Below, one piece after another: positions 29,440-37,883 of a stretch of 49,704 nucleotides of DNA. Source of the DNA: Alphaproteobacteria bacterium (GTDB lineage Bacteria > Pseudomonadota > Alphaproteobacteria > Sphingomonadales > Emcibacteraceae); the NCBI GenBank assembly GCA_024280095.1, contig JAJRQU010000084.1, positions 1 through 49,704 on the forward strand. The letters run 5' to 3'. Every line of letters begins with the position of its first letter. Position 1 is the stretch's first letter. Made by a program: the position numbers and the translations under genes. Below the pieces are notes generated by a model that saw only the letters and a list, made by a program, of their open reading frames with translations, had not been told where the DNA came from and did not search any database.

Positions 29440-30288
29440 CTACTCAGCCGCATTAATTTTAGGGGTATTCCAACCCGGAAGCTTCAAATCATCCATTAGT
29501 CGCCTGATTTCCTGACGCGCCGCCACATGGGACATGGTCATTTTTTCCTTATTATTATTACTAAAATCCACGAGCGTTAATCCTTTTGGAAATAGCTCTC
29601 GGTAAATCACACGTTCTCCAAAACCCGGGACATATCTGAAAGCGACCCGTTTTTGCAGTTCCGTCAATACCTCATGAACCCGCCGTTTGTTTTTAGCATC
29701 CAACGCAGACGTACGGTTCCTTAAAACAATCCAGTCGATCGTCCCGCGATCTTTCATAGCCCTGATTTTACGGGCTTCCCAAACCATTTCACTATAAAGG
29801 CTGAGTTTTTCCACTTTATAGGTATCCGGACTGACTTTTGCCAATAGATCCACATCCACGAAGCTATCATTTACTGGCGTAATCAAGGTGTCCGCAGATG
29901 TATGGGCAAGTCTGGAGAGAAAGCTGTCACTACCCGGGCAGTCTATAAGTATATAGTCAAACTTTTGTTTAAATTCATCAAGCAAGCTGGAAAATTTCTC
30001 CGTATCCTCTTGATTCATTTTCTGAATACTGTCCCCGTCAGCGCGTTTCAGAACATGTAAGTCCGGCATAACCAGTTTTAAATTATGCTGCTCGGCATAG
30101 GCTTGGCGATTTTCCACATAGCGTGCCAGCGATTTCTGGCGGGCATCAAGGTCAATGATTGCCACAGTATAATCCCGTTCAAGAAGGCTAACGACAATAT
30201 GAATAGCGGATGTTGACTTTCCTGAGCCGCCTTTCTCATTACCAACAACGATAGTATAGGCTTTATTGTTTTTATTTGGGCTTGTCAT
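29440..30288 (-). CDS. mipZ: division-plane positioning ATPase MipZ
   Basis: A ParA/MinD-type ATPase that forms a gradient from the poles and blocks FtsZ assembly away from midcell. The 282-residue protein has the deviant Walker A KGGSGKST (residues about 17-24), the IIDLDARQKSLARY switch I-type segment, and DYILIDCPGSDSFLSRLAH as Walker B. The WIVLRNR strand and the FPKGLTLVDF segment match MipZ of Caulobacter and relatives. AGGGGAG precedes the ATG. It is upstream of the J-protein gene and divergent from the glucosaminidase gene. Confidence 0.95.
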   Translation of the reverse strand: MTSPNKNNKAYTIVVGNEKGGSGKSTSAIHIVVSLLERDYTVAIIDLDARQKSLARYVENRQAYAEQHNLKLVMPDLHVLKRADGDSIQKMNQEDTEKFSSLLDEFKQKFDYILIDCPGSDSFLSRLAHTSADTLITPVNDSFVDVDLLAKVSPDTYKVEKLSLYSEMVWEARKIRAMKDRGTIDWIVLRNRTSALDAKNKRRVHEVLTELQKRVAFRYVPGFGERVIYRELFPKGLTLVDFSNNNKEKMTMSHVAARQEIRRLMDDLKLPGWNTPKINAAE

Positions 30289-30443
30289 ATAGGCTCCCCT
30301 AAAATCTTAAATACTGAAAGTCTCAAATCTAATCTCTGGTGTTTTTCGAACATCTCAGTATAAACTGCCTAATATCATCTTGCTAGATAATGTTTATTGC
30401 CTAATGACGTTTTATTGACTTAATGTTTTAATGATTGACCGAA

Positions 30444-31394
30444 ATGTACAAACGATCAAACCATAATCCCCTCAAAGACACTATTCTAATCTTCATTGCA
30501 ATAGTGTTCTTCTTTGGTGCCCCCATTCAACTTGCAAACTGGCAGGTTCATAAAGCGAACCAACAGGTTTCGCCGATTTTAATGGTCAAAAATATTCAGC
30601 TTCGCGACGGTGAACATGCTTTGAAATACCTTGCTTCTTATGGCTTTGATATGAAGAAAATTCGCCGTAAAGATAGCACAGTTCCGGAAATTTACTTTGC
30701 AAATATTCCGCGCGAACTTGTTCGAATGAAGGATGTTCGGATGAAAAAAGAATTATTTTTATCCTCATTATTGCCGCCCATTTTGAAGGTAAATGAAGCA
30801 ATTCGTCAAGATCGCAAAAAACTTAAAAAAATGATTCTCAGTATCACCCTTGGCGCAGATATATCAGAAATTGATTATTATTGGCTAACTCGGAAATTGG
30901 TTCAATATAGAGTTCAAGTCGATGATGTTCAGGACTTCGTCACGCGCATGGGGGAAATTTTTGAAGAATTACTCAATAGAATGAATATTATTCCCCCCGA
31001 ACTGGCGCTGGCACAAGCGGCTCAAGAAAGCGGCTGGGGCTCCTCACGGTTCGCACAGCAAGGAAATGCTTTATATGGGCAATGGACATGGGGTAAGGGT
31101 TGTGGCATGGTGCCGCAACAACGTGACGAGGGCAAAACACACCGAATGAAATGCTTTAAAAATATCATAGAAGCCGTTGACAGTTACATGTTAAATCTGA
31201 ACACACACAGAGCCTACAAAGCCTTAAGACATGAAAGACGATATTTTCGGGACGATCAGGAAATTGACGTCCTGCCCTTGGTGGAAACCTTGATCAATTA
31301 TTCGGAAGAAGGTCAGGAATATGTGGAAAAAATCAAAAGTATCATTCGGGTTAATAAGTTAAGTGATTTTAAAGATGCCCGATTAGATAATTAA
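30444..31394 (+). CDS. Bax-like glucosaminidase-domain protein
   Basis: A protein of 316 residues from ATG 30444, with an N-terminal membrane anchor (about 12-32). Its C-terminal Bax/glucosaminidase-like domain (about 165-305) has the LALAQAAQESGWGSSRFA active-site segment with the catalytic Glu, then GNALYGQWTW and VDSYMLNLNTHRAY. It probably cleaves peptidoglycan N-acetylglucosaminyl bonds in the periplasm. The start is unclear: a TTG at 30435 adds three residues and no clear ribosome site is seen for either start. It is divergent from mipZ and 18 bp before panC. Confidence 0.9.
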   Translation: MYKRSNHNPLKDTILIFIAIVFFFGAPIQLANWQVHKANQQVSPILMVKNIQLRDGEHALKYLASYGFDMKKIRRKDSTVPEIYFANIPRELVRMKDVRMKKELFLSSLLPPILKVNEAIRQDRKKLKKMILSITLGADISEIDYYWLTRKLVQYRVQVDDVQDFVTRMGEIFEELLNRMNIIPPELALAQAAQESGWGSSRFAQQGNALYGQWTWGKGCGMVPQQRDEGKTHRMKCFKNIIEAVDSYMLNLNTHRAYKALRHERRYFRDDQEIDVLPLVETLINYSEEGQEYVEKIKSIIRVNKLSDFKDARLDN

Positions 31395-31412
31395 TAGAGT
31401 ACGGAAATAAAT

Positions 31413-32282
31413 ATGATTGCGTCCACAGTAAAAATTATTCGCGCAAAAAAAGAACTTCGGACCCAAATCAAAGAATGGCACATGAAGGGATTAAGAGTTG
31501 GTATGGTACCAACTATGGGTGCCCTTCATCATGGGCATTTATCCTTAATCAAGGAAATTCAAAAGCATGTGGATAAAGTTGTCGTCAGTATTTTTGTTAA
31601 CCCAAAACAATTTGGCCCAAATGAGGATTTTGATAAATACCCAAGGCAAGAAACCGCCGACATTAAAAAATTAGCCGAAGTCCATACTGATCTGCTTTAT
31701 GCCCCGAGCGCGAAAGAAATTTATCCTGAGGGCTTTTTAACCAATGTAAAAGTAACCAAGATCACTGAGGGGCTTTGTGCCTCCAAACGCCCCGGGCATT
31801 TTGATGGCGTGACAACGGTGGTTACCAAACTTTTGTTGCAGTGTTTGCCTGATGTGGCTCTGTTCGGTGAAAAGGATTTTCAGCAATATACGGTTTTAAA
31901 ACAGCTCGCCGATGATCTGGACATCCCGACAGAAGTCATGTGCGGCAAGTTGATCCGGGATGAAGACGGCTTGGCCACTTCATCCCGAAATGTTTATTTA
32001 ACCCCGGATGCGCGCCAGATTGCTTTGGAAATTCCAAAAACCTTAAAGCGGATAGTCGATGAGATTGAAGGTAATATTCGTCCAATCGAAGAAAGCCTTA
32101 ACAGGGGGATTGAACATCTTCTTAAGTCTGGGGTTAAGGAAATACAATATCTGGAAATTCGCAAATCCCAAAATCTGGAGCCGGTCACAGATGCCATAAC
32201 CGAACCTTCCCGGGTTCTGATCGCGGCGGTTGTCGGCGGCGTACGGCTCATTGACAATATGCCAATTCAAAAACCCCAATAA
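31413..32282 (+). CDS. panC: pantothenate synthetase
   Basis: It ligates pantoate and beta-alanine using ATP to make pantothenate for coenzyme A. The 289-residue protein has the nucleotidyltransferase HxGH motif in PTMGALHHGHLSLI, KRPGHFDGVTTVV, FGEKDFQQYTVL and the SSRNVYL segment. It contains one mobile-loop residue set as in other PanC enzymes, without fusion to cytidylate kinase. It follows the glucosaminidase gene by 18 bp and ends 1 bp before the DUF1489 stop on the opposite strand. panB is not in this window. Confidence 0.97.
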   Translation: MIASTVKIIRAKKELRTQIKEWHMKGLRVGMVPTMGALHHGHLSLIKEIQKHVDKVVVSIFVNPKQFGPNEDFDKYPRQETADIKKLAEVHTDLLYAPSAKEIYPEGFLTNVKVTKITEGLCASKRPGHFDGVTTVVTKLLLQCLPDVALFGEKDFQQYTVLKQLADDLDIPTEVMCGKLIRDEDGLATSSRNVYLTPDARQIALEIPKTLKRIVDEIEGNIRPIEESLNRGIEHLLKSGVKEIQYLEIRKSQNLEPVTDAITEPSRVLIAAVVGGVRLIDNMPIQKPQ

Positions 32283-32283
32283 A

Positions 32284-32709
32284 TTATATCAAGCCCATTT
32301 TTCTGAGCTCTCGGGATAGTTCCAGCGGTATATCATCGGCTTTTGTCCCCTTTACAATATCTTTTGGGGCATCGGCAGGTGCCAGATAGCGCCAACCCTG
32401 ATGAGGCCGGCGCGGTTGACTTTCTGTACGAACAATCGTTGAATCCATGATGATTTTACATTTTGTCACATCGTCGATTTTAATGCTCTCTAATCCAATG
32501 ATTTTCTGGCGCAACTGAATAAAGCCTTTAATGATCCAATAAATGGACCCGCCGTCCAGTATTTCTTCTGCCCGCTTTGGACGAAACCTTGTCACATGAT
32601 AGTTGTAAGGGGTTCCATCTGGAAGCTGATGCTCCCTGCCCTTCCTGACATCTATCAGATGTTTAATACTGTCGATCCCGACACAAAGTTTTAAAATATG
32701 AACTGCCAT
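32284..32709 (-). CDS. DUF1489 family protein
   Basis: A 141-residue cytoplasmic protein of the DUF1489 family, which is largely restricted to alphaproteobacteria. Conserved segments: LKLCVGIDSI, YHVTRFRPKRAEEILDGGSIYWIIKG, and a C-terminal RRPHQGWRYLAP. Its function is unknown. GTAGGGG precedes the ATG. It lies 7 bp downstream of mgtE on the same strand, so they are probably one transcript. The family is often described next to housekeeping genes and cannot be tied to magnesium by this evidence. Confidence 0.92.
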   Translation of the reverse strand: MAVHILKLCVGIDSIKHLIDVRKGREHQLPDGTPYNYHVTRFRPKRAEEILDGGSIYWIIKGFIQLRQKIIGLESIKIDDVTKCKIIMDSTIVRTESQPRRPHQGWRYLAPADAPKDIVKGTKADDIPLELSRELRKMGLI

Positions 32710-32716
32710 GAGGCCC

Positions 32717-34114
32717 CTACATTAAGAAGATTGACGCGAGGCCCAGAAAGGCAAAAAAGCCGACAACATCGGTGACGGTCGTTACAAATATACTGCTGGC
32801 CAAGGCCGGATCAATGTTAATTCTGTCCAAACCTACCGGGATGAGAATACCCGCCAAACCGGCCATCACCATATTAATTATCATGGCCGCAGAAATAATG
32901 AAACCAAGAAGTGAATTATCAAAATAAACAAAAGATAACCCGCCAATAATAATTGCAATAACGGTACCATTTAACGTGGCAATGGAAAACTCCTTCAAAA
33001 CAACCCGTTTTATATTAGAGGAGGTTAAGTCTTTTGTCGCCAGCGAGCGAACCGTGACCGTCATTGTCTGCGTGCCGGCATTTCCGCCCATACTTGCCAC
33101 GATTGGCATCAATACGGCCAGTGCGACCATCTGTTCAATGGTGCCGTCAAACATGGCAATAACCATAGAGGCGATAATAGCGGTTCCAAGATTTACCAAA
33201 AGCCAGACAATACGGTTCTTTGAGGCATCAAAGACAGATTCTGTAATATCGGTTTCCCGAACGCCCGCCATGCGCAGGATATCTTCTTCGGCTTCCTCGT
33301 CAATGACGTCCACCACGTCATCAACCGTGATCATGCCAATCAAGCGACCACTTTCATCCGCAACCCCCATAGATGTCAGGTCATATTGACGGAACATATG
33401 AGCGACTTCTTCCTGGTCTTTATCAGCGGGGATTATTTTAGGATCAGTGTTCATAATCTCACTAACCGGCACGTTACCATCTGTTCGAATAAGCTTGTTT
33501 AATGAAACCATGCCAACGGGATGATGGAGCGGGTCAACAATAAAAATTTCATAAAATTCAGAGGGTAACTCCTCTTCAGTTCTCAAGAAATCTATGACCT
33601 GCCCAACGGTCCATGCGCCCGGAACTGTGACGATATTTCTTTGAACCATGCGGCCCGCGCTGTCTTCAGGATAAGACAGGCCCTCTTCAACAGCGAGCCT
33701 CTCTTCATCCGGCATGGCGGCAATAATTCGGCTACGGTCTTCTTCGTCGATGTCCTCCAGGACGTCAACCGCATCATCACTTTCCAACTGCGTGATCGCC
33801 TTGATAACAACCTGATCATCCATTTCGCGCATGATCTGGTCAAGCGCATTATCTTCCAGTTCGGTCAGGACTTCCGGATCAAGCTCAGGGCCGAAATGAG
33901 AGGTAAACCCAGTGCGGTCTTCTGCGCCGAGTTGCTCGTAAATCTTGGCTATATCCGCTGAATGTAATGGCCTGAGAAGATATTCAAGCTGTTCTGTATT
34001 ATGCTCCCTCAGGGCGTGAGAAATTTCCTCAATCAGCTCGGGCGTCACTTCGAACATATCCTGATGAGAAATAACCTTGTTTTTATCCATTTTTGGAAAA
34101 TCGCGCGTTTCCAT
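32717..34114 (-). CDS. mgtE: magnesium transporter MgtE
   Basis: An inner-membrane Mg2+ channel. The 465-residue protein has a cytoplasmic N-domain of alpha-helical repeats (about 20-140), two CBS domains (about 150-275) with acidic Mg-sensing residues, and five transmembrane segments (about 305-465) including the conserved pore region MPIVASMGGNAGTQT. Closing the channel at high Mg2+ through the N and CBS domains is the known mode of control. AGAAAGG precedes the ATG. No M-box riboswitch is visible in the short upstream gap. Confidence 0.96.
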   Translation of the reverse strand: METRDFPKMDKNKVISHQDMFEVTPELIEEISHALREHNTEQLEYLLRPLHSADIAKIYEQLGAEDRTGFTSHFGPELDPEVLTELEDNALDQIMREMDDQVVIKAITQLESDDAVDVLEDIDEEDRSRIIAAMPDEERLAVEEGLSYPEDSAGRMVQRNIVTVPGAWTVGQVIDFLRTEEELPSEFYEIFIVDPLHHPVGMVSLNKLIRTDGNVPVSEIMNTDPKIIPADKDQEEVAHMFRQYDLTSMGVADESGRLIGMITVDDVVDVIDEEAEEDILRMAGVRETDITESVFDASKNRIVWLLVNLGTAIIASMVIAMFDGTIEQMVALAVLMPIVASMGGNAGTQTMTVTVRSLATKDLTSSNIKRVVLKEFSIATLNGTVIAIIIGGLSFVYFDNSLLGFIISAAMIINMVMAGLAGILIPVGLDRINIDPALASSIFVTTVTDVVGFFAFLGLASIFLM

Positions 34115-34154
34115 GAGAGCCTTTCTCCAGATTAATCAATTAAATGGTGTCTGG

Positions 34155-34832
34155 TTATTGAATGGAAATTATCTCATCTTGCAACGGGATAATACAGCCC
34201 TTACAATCCGGAACGATGTCATTGTCCTGATGATGGTAAATAATGATTTTTTTAGCTTCCGGCAACATGTCATTCATTTTTGCCTTCCGGTAAAACCATG
34301 GTGTAATAAAAAGAGCATTAAGAACCGGCAATTCCTTTAGCACCTCCAGATCCTCCGTATCACCGGTAAAAAACAAGCTTTTTCCATGCCACTTCACAAG
34401 GTATGAATAATGTTCCGTGTTTGCATGCGTGGTTTCTCTCGGGAAAATATTTATAGGGCCATAGGTAATAGCCTTGGTCATTTTTATGATTTTATTTTGT
34501 TCCAATTGCTGGGTGACTTCTTTTGGACCAATAATTTTCCAATTTTGTTCCGTGAATAATAACGGCGCGAAATGATCCAAATGCCTGTGAGTAATAAGGG
34601 CGAGTATATTTTGTGTGGCACCTGCAAAATTGAAATTATATTCCATATACCCATAAACACCTGATTCATAAGGAAAGTCCGTCACAAGAGTAAAATTTCC
34701 ATCCGTAATTCGAAAAGCTTCATTGCCGATGAATTGCGCCTCAATAGATTTAGAAGATGCCGTATCAATTTGAAAAAAAGATATTAGAAAGATAAATAAT
34801 ATAAAAAATAAAGGATTTTTTCTTTTCGTCAT
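34155..34832 (-). CDS. exported MBL-fold metallo-hydrolase
   Basis: A 225-residue protein with an N-terminal signal peptide (about 1-27) and a metallo-beta-lactamase fold. The metal motif HRHLDHFAP fits HxHxDH, and FFTGDTEDLEV supplies a second metal-binding Asp. It resembles the UlaG-like/Zn-dependent hydrolase group rather than true beta-lactamases. The substrate is unknown; the periplasmic location is inferred from the signal peptide. TAGGGG precedes the ATG. It is monocistronic, 40 bp from mgtE. Confidence 0.85.
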   Translation of the reverse strand: MTKRKNPLFFILFIFLISFFQIDTASSKSIEAQFIGNEAFRITDGNFTLVTDFPYESGVYGYMEYNFNFAGATQNILALITHRHLDHFAPLLFTEQNWKIIGPKEVTQQLEQNKIIKMTKAITYGPINIFPRETTHANTEHYSYLVKWHGKSLFFTGDTEDLEVLKELPVLNALFITPWFYRKAKMNDMLPEAKKIIIYHHQDNDIVPDCKGCIIPLQDEIISIQ

Positions 34833-35088
34833 TTTGAACCCCTAAGTGCCAAATATTTCATTTCCCAGAGTTTACATCATTAAGCCTTAAACAACAAACT
34901 TTCTCAATATGCAGGATTATCAATTGAATTTGGTAAAGTGCTTAAAGAAAATTGGTTCTCAATAATGAAAATTATTGCTTTTATTTACAGTTTGGTATCA
35001 AATGCGCCTTATAAAAGATGAAGTATAAAATATACGTGAGTTCCGGTTGATCAAGAGGACGTAAATAATTACCAGTTTAACCAAGAAA

Positions 35089-36309
35089 TTGAATCGGCTA
35101 AGCGCACGCCTTTTCCCTGAAAGACAGTTGTATTTCAGGACGAATGGTGTTGTGCGTTTTATTTCCATCTCCCACAGAACCCAAATATTTATCTCTCTGG
35201 GGTTTATTTCTGTTCTATTATGGTCTGTTTTAACATCATATAGTTATATGCAGCGCGCAAATATTCTGGCCCATAAGGATAGGGAGCTTGCCGCAGCGGA
35301 AAAGAATTACGCCGATGCCAATGATCAATTCAGCAAACTGAAAAACAACATTCAAAAATCCACAATTGCCCTTGAACAGCGCCAAATTTACCTGCAACAA
35401 CTCATGGATGAGGATAAATCTCTTTCCGAAAATATTTTGTCAAAAGAACAAAGCACCAATGCGGATAAGGCTTTGGGTGGTTCAAATGATAAGGAGCAAA
35501 AGAACAGGTTTTTACCCCTGAATATCAGTTATAGTGATGATGATACGGATATTCATTCAAAGCAACAGCAGCAGCTCGCGAACTTACATTTCAATATTTC
35601 CCGCATTGAACAGCAACAGCAGAAGCTTGCTGAAAAAATGATCGCTCATATCTCTTCAAAAATTGATTATGTCGAATACACCCTTAACAAATCAGGTATT
35701 AAAAGCAAAAAGCTAATACATCTGGCCGAAAACAGGCCGTCTCTGTCCATGGCCATGGGCGGCCCCTTCATTCTTTATTCTGAGAGTTTTGACATTGACT
35801 TTTCCAATTCTGAACCTTTTGCCAAGCTCTATTCTCATTATAATCGATTGATAGACCTTGAAAGTGCCGTGCGGCATATTCCCATCGGCAAACCCGCCAA
35901 AAAATATTATATCTCAAGCTCTTTTGGTATTCGTAAAGACCCCTTTAAGAAGAAATGGGCAAAGCACCAAGGCATTGATATGGCGGGTTGGTGGGATACC
36001 CCGATCTACGCATCAGCTAATGGCACCGTGTTGAAGGCCGGCGTGAACGGGGCATTTGGTAAATTCATCGAAATAGATCACGGAAATGGCTTTCGGTCAC
36101 GATATGGCCATCTTTCCACAATAAAAGTCAAAAAAGGTGAGCAGGTAACCTTAGAGCAGGAAATTGGTTTAATGGGCTCAACAGGCCGCAGTACAAGCAC
36201 TCACCTGCATTATGAAATTTGGTTTAATGGCAAGCCCATTAATCCCATGAAAATATTTAAGGCAGCAGATAATGTTCTCAAAATCCAACGACAAGAGTAT
36301 GATAGTTAA
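35089..36309 (+). CDS. M23 family peptidase (bactofilin-linked LmdC-like)
   Basis: A LytM-domain endopeptidase that probably cuts peptidoglycan peptide cross-links. It has one N-terminal membrane anchor (about 30-50), a coiled-coil stretch (about 60-190), and an M23 domain (about 275-385) with the metal motifs HQGIDMAG and STSTHLHYE, so it looks catalytically complete. The start is uncertain: TTG 35089 has no clear ribosome site, while ATT 35068 has AGAGGA at 8 nt. It overlaps the bactofilin gene by 38 bp. In Caulobacter and others this peptidase acts with bactofilin. Confidence 0.9.
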   Translation: MNRLSARLFPERQLYFRTNGVVRFISISHRTQIFISLGFISVLLWSVLTSYSYMQRANILAHKDRELAAAEKNYADANDQFSKLKNNIQKSTIALEQRQIYLQQLMDEDKSLSENILSKEQSTNADKALGGSNDKEQKNRFLPLNISYSDDDTDIHSKQQQQLANLHFNISRIEQQQQKLAEKMIAHISSKIDYVEYTLNKSGIKSKKLIHLAENRPSLSMAMGGPFILYSESFDIDFSNSEPFAKLYSHYNRLIDLESAVRHIPIGKPAKKYYISSSFGIRKDPFKKKWAKHQGIDMAGWWDTPIYASANGTVLKAGVNGAFGKFIEIDHGNGFRSRYGHLSTIKVKKGEQVTLEQEIGLMGSTGRSTSTHLHYEIWFNGKPINPMKIFKAADNVLKIQRQEYDS

Positions 36310-36718
36310 TACAATGAATAAAACAACACGCCCCGCAAATTCCGCTCCCTCGATTATCGGTTCTGACGTTTCCATAAAAGGCGACGTGACAACCCTTGGG
36401 GAAATACAACTTGACGGCACAATTGAAGGTGACGTTCGTTCAGCCTCCTTGACGGTCGGCGAACATGGCTGCGTCCAAGGCACTGTGATCGCAGAAGAAG
36501 TCATTGTGAAAGGTGCGGTCACCGGACAAATCAAAGGCCGCAACATTCGGCTCGAGAAAACGGCTAAGGTCAAAGGCGACCTGTTCCATGAAACGTTAAG
36601 CGTTGAAGCCGGTGCCTTTATCGAAGGAAACCTGACCCATAAAGATAATGCGGCTCAAGAAAAACCTGCGAAAGCCGATGCTCCCGAGATCAAAGCCCCC
36701 GAAAAGAAATTGGCTTAA
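36272..36718 (+). CDS. bactofilin
   Basis: A 148-residue polymer-forming cytoskeletal protein of the bactofilin (DUF583) family. It has a short N-terminal tail, a right-handed beta-helix core (about 28-125) made of repeats such as SIKGDVTTLGEIQLDGTIEG, and a Pro/Lys/Ala tail. Bactofilins act as scaffolds for local cell-wall synthesis. The first ATG at 36272 overlaps the M23 gene by 38 bp and has AAGG upstream; ATG 36299 or 36314 could also be used. It is convergent with prfB. Confidence 0.93.
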   Translation: MFSKSNDKSMIVNTMNKTTRPANSAPSIIGSDVSIKGDVTTLGEIQLDGTIEGDVRSASLTVGEHGCVQGTVIAEEVIVKGAVTGQIKGRNIRLEKTAKVKGDLFHETLSVEAGAFIEGNLTHKDNAAQEKPAKADAPEIKAPEKKLA

Positions 36719-36732
36719 GTAAAGAAAACGGG

Positions 36733-37861
36733 TTAAGTCAGGTCTTCAACGGAATCTGAACTGCCGTGAACCCGCGCCGCAAGAGCAGCATTAAGGAATA
36801 AATCAATATCCCCGTCCAAAACCTTGTCAGGCTGGCCGGATTCAACGCCTGTGCGCATGTCCTTGACCATTTGATAAGGCTGTAATACATACGATCTGAT
36901 CTGATGCCCCCAGCCGATATCTGATTTGCTGTTATGAGTTTCGTTGGCAGCATCCTCGCGCCGCTGTAATTCAGCCTCATAGAGCCGGGCTTTCAGCATA
37001 TTCATGGCCGTGGCGCGGTTTTTATGTTGTGAACGGTCATTTTGGCATTGGACAACGATATTTGTGGGTATATGAGTGATGCGAACGGCACTATCCGTGG
37101 TATTCACATGCTGCCCTCCGGCCCCTGATGCGCGGTAAGTATCAATGCGCAGGTCTTTATCCTCAACATCTACTTCAAAATTATCATCAATCACCGGAAA
37201 AACCCAAACACTGGCAAAGCTTGTGTGGCGGCGGGCATTGGAATCATAGGGTGAAATACGCACAAGGCGATGGACCCCACTTTCGGTTTTTAACCAGCCA
37301 TAAGCATTCTCGCCCGTGACCCGAATGGTGGCAGACTTAATGCCGGCCTCATCACCGTTATGCTGTTCAATCAGGTCAACCTTATAACCATGGGCCCCCG
37401 CCCAGCGGCTATACATTCTGAGCAGCATATTGGCCCAGTCCTGACTTTCTGTTCCGCCAGCACCAGAATGAATTTCAAGATAACTATCATTGGCATCGGC
37501 CTCACCCGAAAGCAAGGTTTGAAATTCCAATTCCCCCGCTTTTGCCGTTAACGCCTGTATGGCGGCTTCGGCCTCCTGAATGATGTCTTCAGCCCCCTCC
37601 ATTTCGCCCATCTCGATCAGTTCGATATTATCGCTTAATTCCTGATCAACGTTGTTGCAAAGGTTGATCGACCGCTCAAGGCGATTCTTTTCCTGCATCA
37701 ATTTTTGGGCGTTCGCTGGATTGCTCCAAAGATCAGGATCTTCGGAAAGGGCGGTCAATTCATCTAGTCTGTCTGTGGCAACATCCCAGTCAAAGATGCC
37801 TCCTCAGCAGTTCGAGCGACTGCTTGATTTTATCTATTGAAATTTGTATTTCGGCTTTCAT
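36733..37861 (-). CDS. prfB: peptide chain release factor 2, with programmed +1 frameshift
   Basis: RF2 recognises UAA and UGA stop codons. The gene starts at ATG 37861 and reads 23 codons to an in-frame TGA (37790-37792), then continues in the +1 frame. The site is CTT-TGA-C preceded by an internal AGGAGG, the known autoregulatory frameshift. Downstream the frame gives [13 protein letters not shown] and the full RF2, including the GGQ motif (SGAGGQHVN) and an SPY variant of the SPF anticodon tripeptide (RISPYDSN). About 375 residues in all. It lies 22 bp downstream of the PBP1A gene. A frame starting at 37758 is an artefact of ignoring the frameshift. Confidence 0.96.
37790..37815 (-). promoter_or_regulatory. 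prfB recoding site (internal Shine-Dalgarno plus CTT TGA C)
   Basis: On the minus strand AGGAGG (the frameshift-stimulating ribosome site) is followed by CATCTT, then TGA and C. Low RF2 makes the ribosome slip from CTT TGA into the +1 frame at the next codons, GAC TGG. It is the classic RF2 feedback element, in the position and order known from Escherichia coli. Confidence 0.95.
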
Positions 37862-37883
37862 AATATGGTGCAATCAAATAAGA

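Noticed and set aside
34115-34154. M-box or other riboswitch for mgtE
   Set aside because: The upstream gap is about 40 bp to the next coding region and shows only a ribosome-binding site.
34959-34985. AT-rich hairpin CAATAAT/ATTATTG upstream of the M23 gene
   Set aside because: The stem is only A-T pairs apart from one end, and such structures are expected by chance in AT-rich spacers.
36733-37758. prfB as a 341-residue gene starting at TTG 37758
   Set aside because: The true gene continues upstream through a +1 frameshift to ATG 37861.
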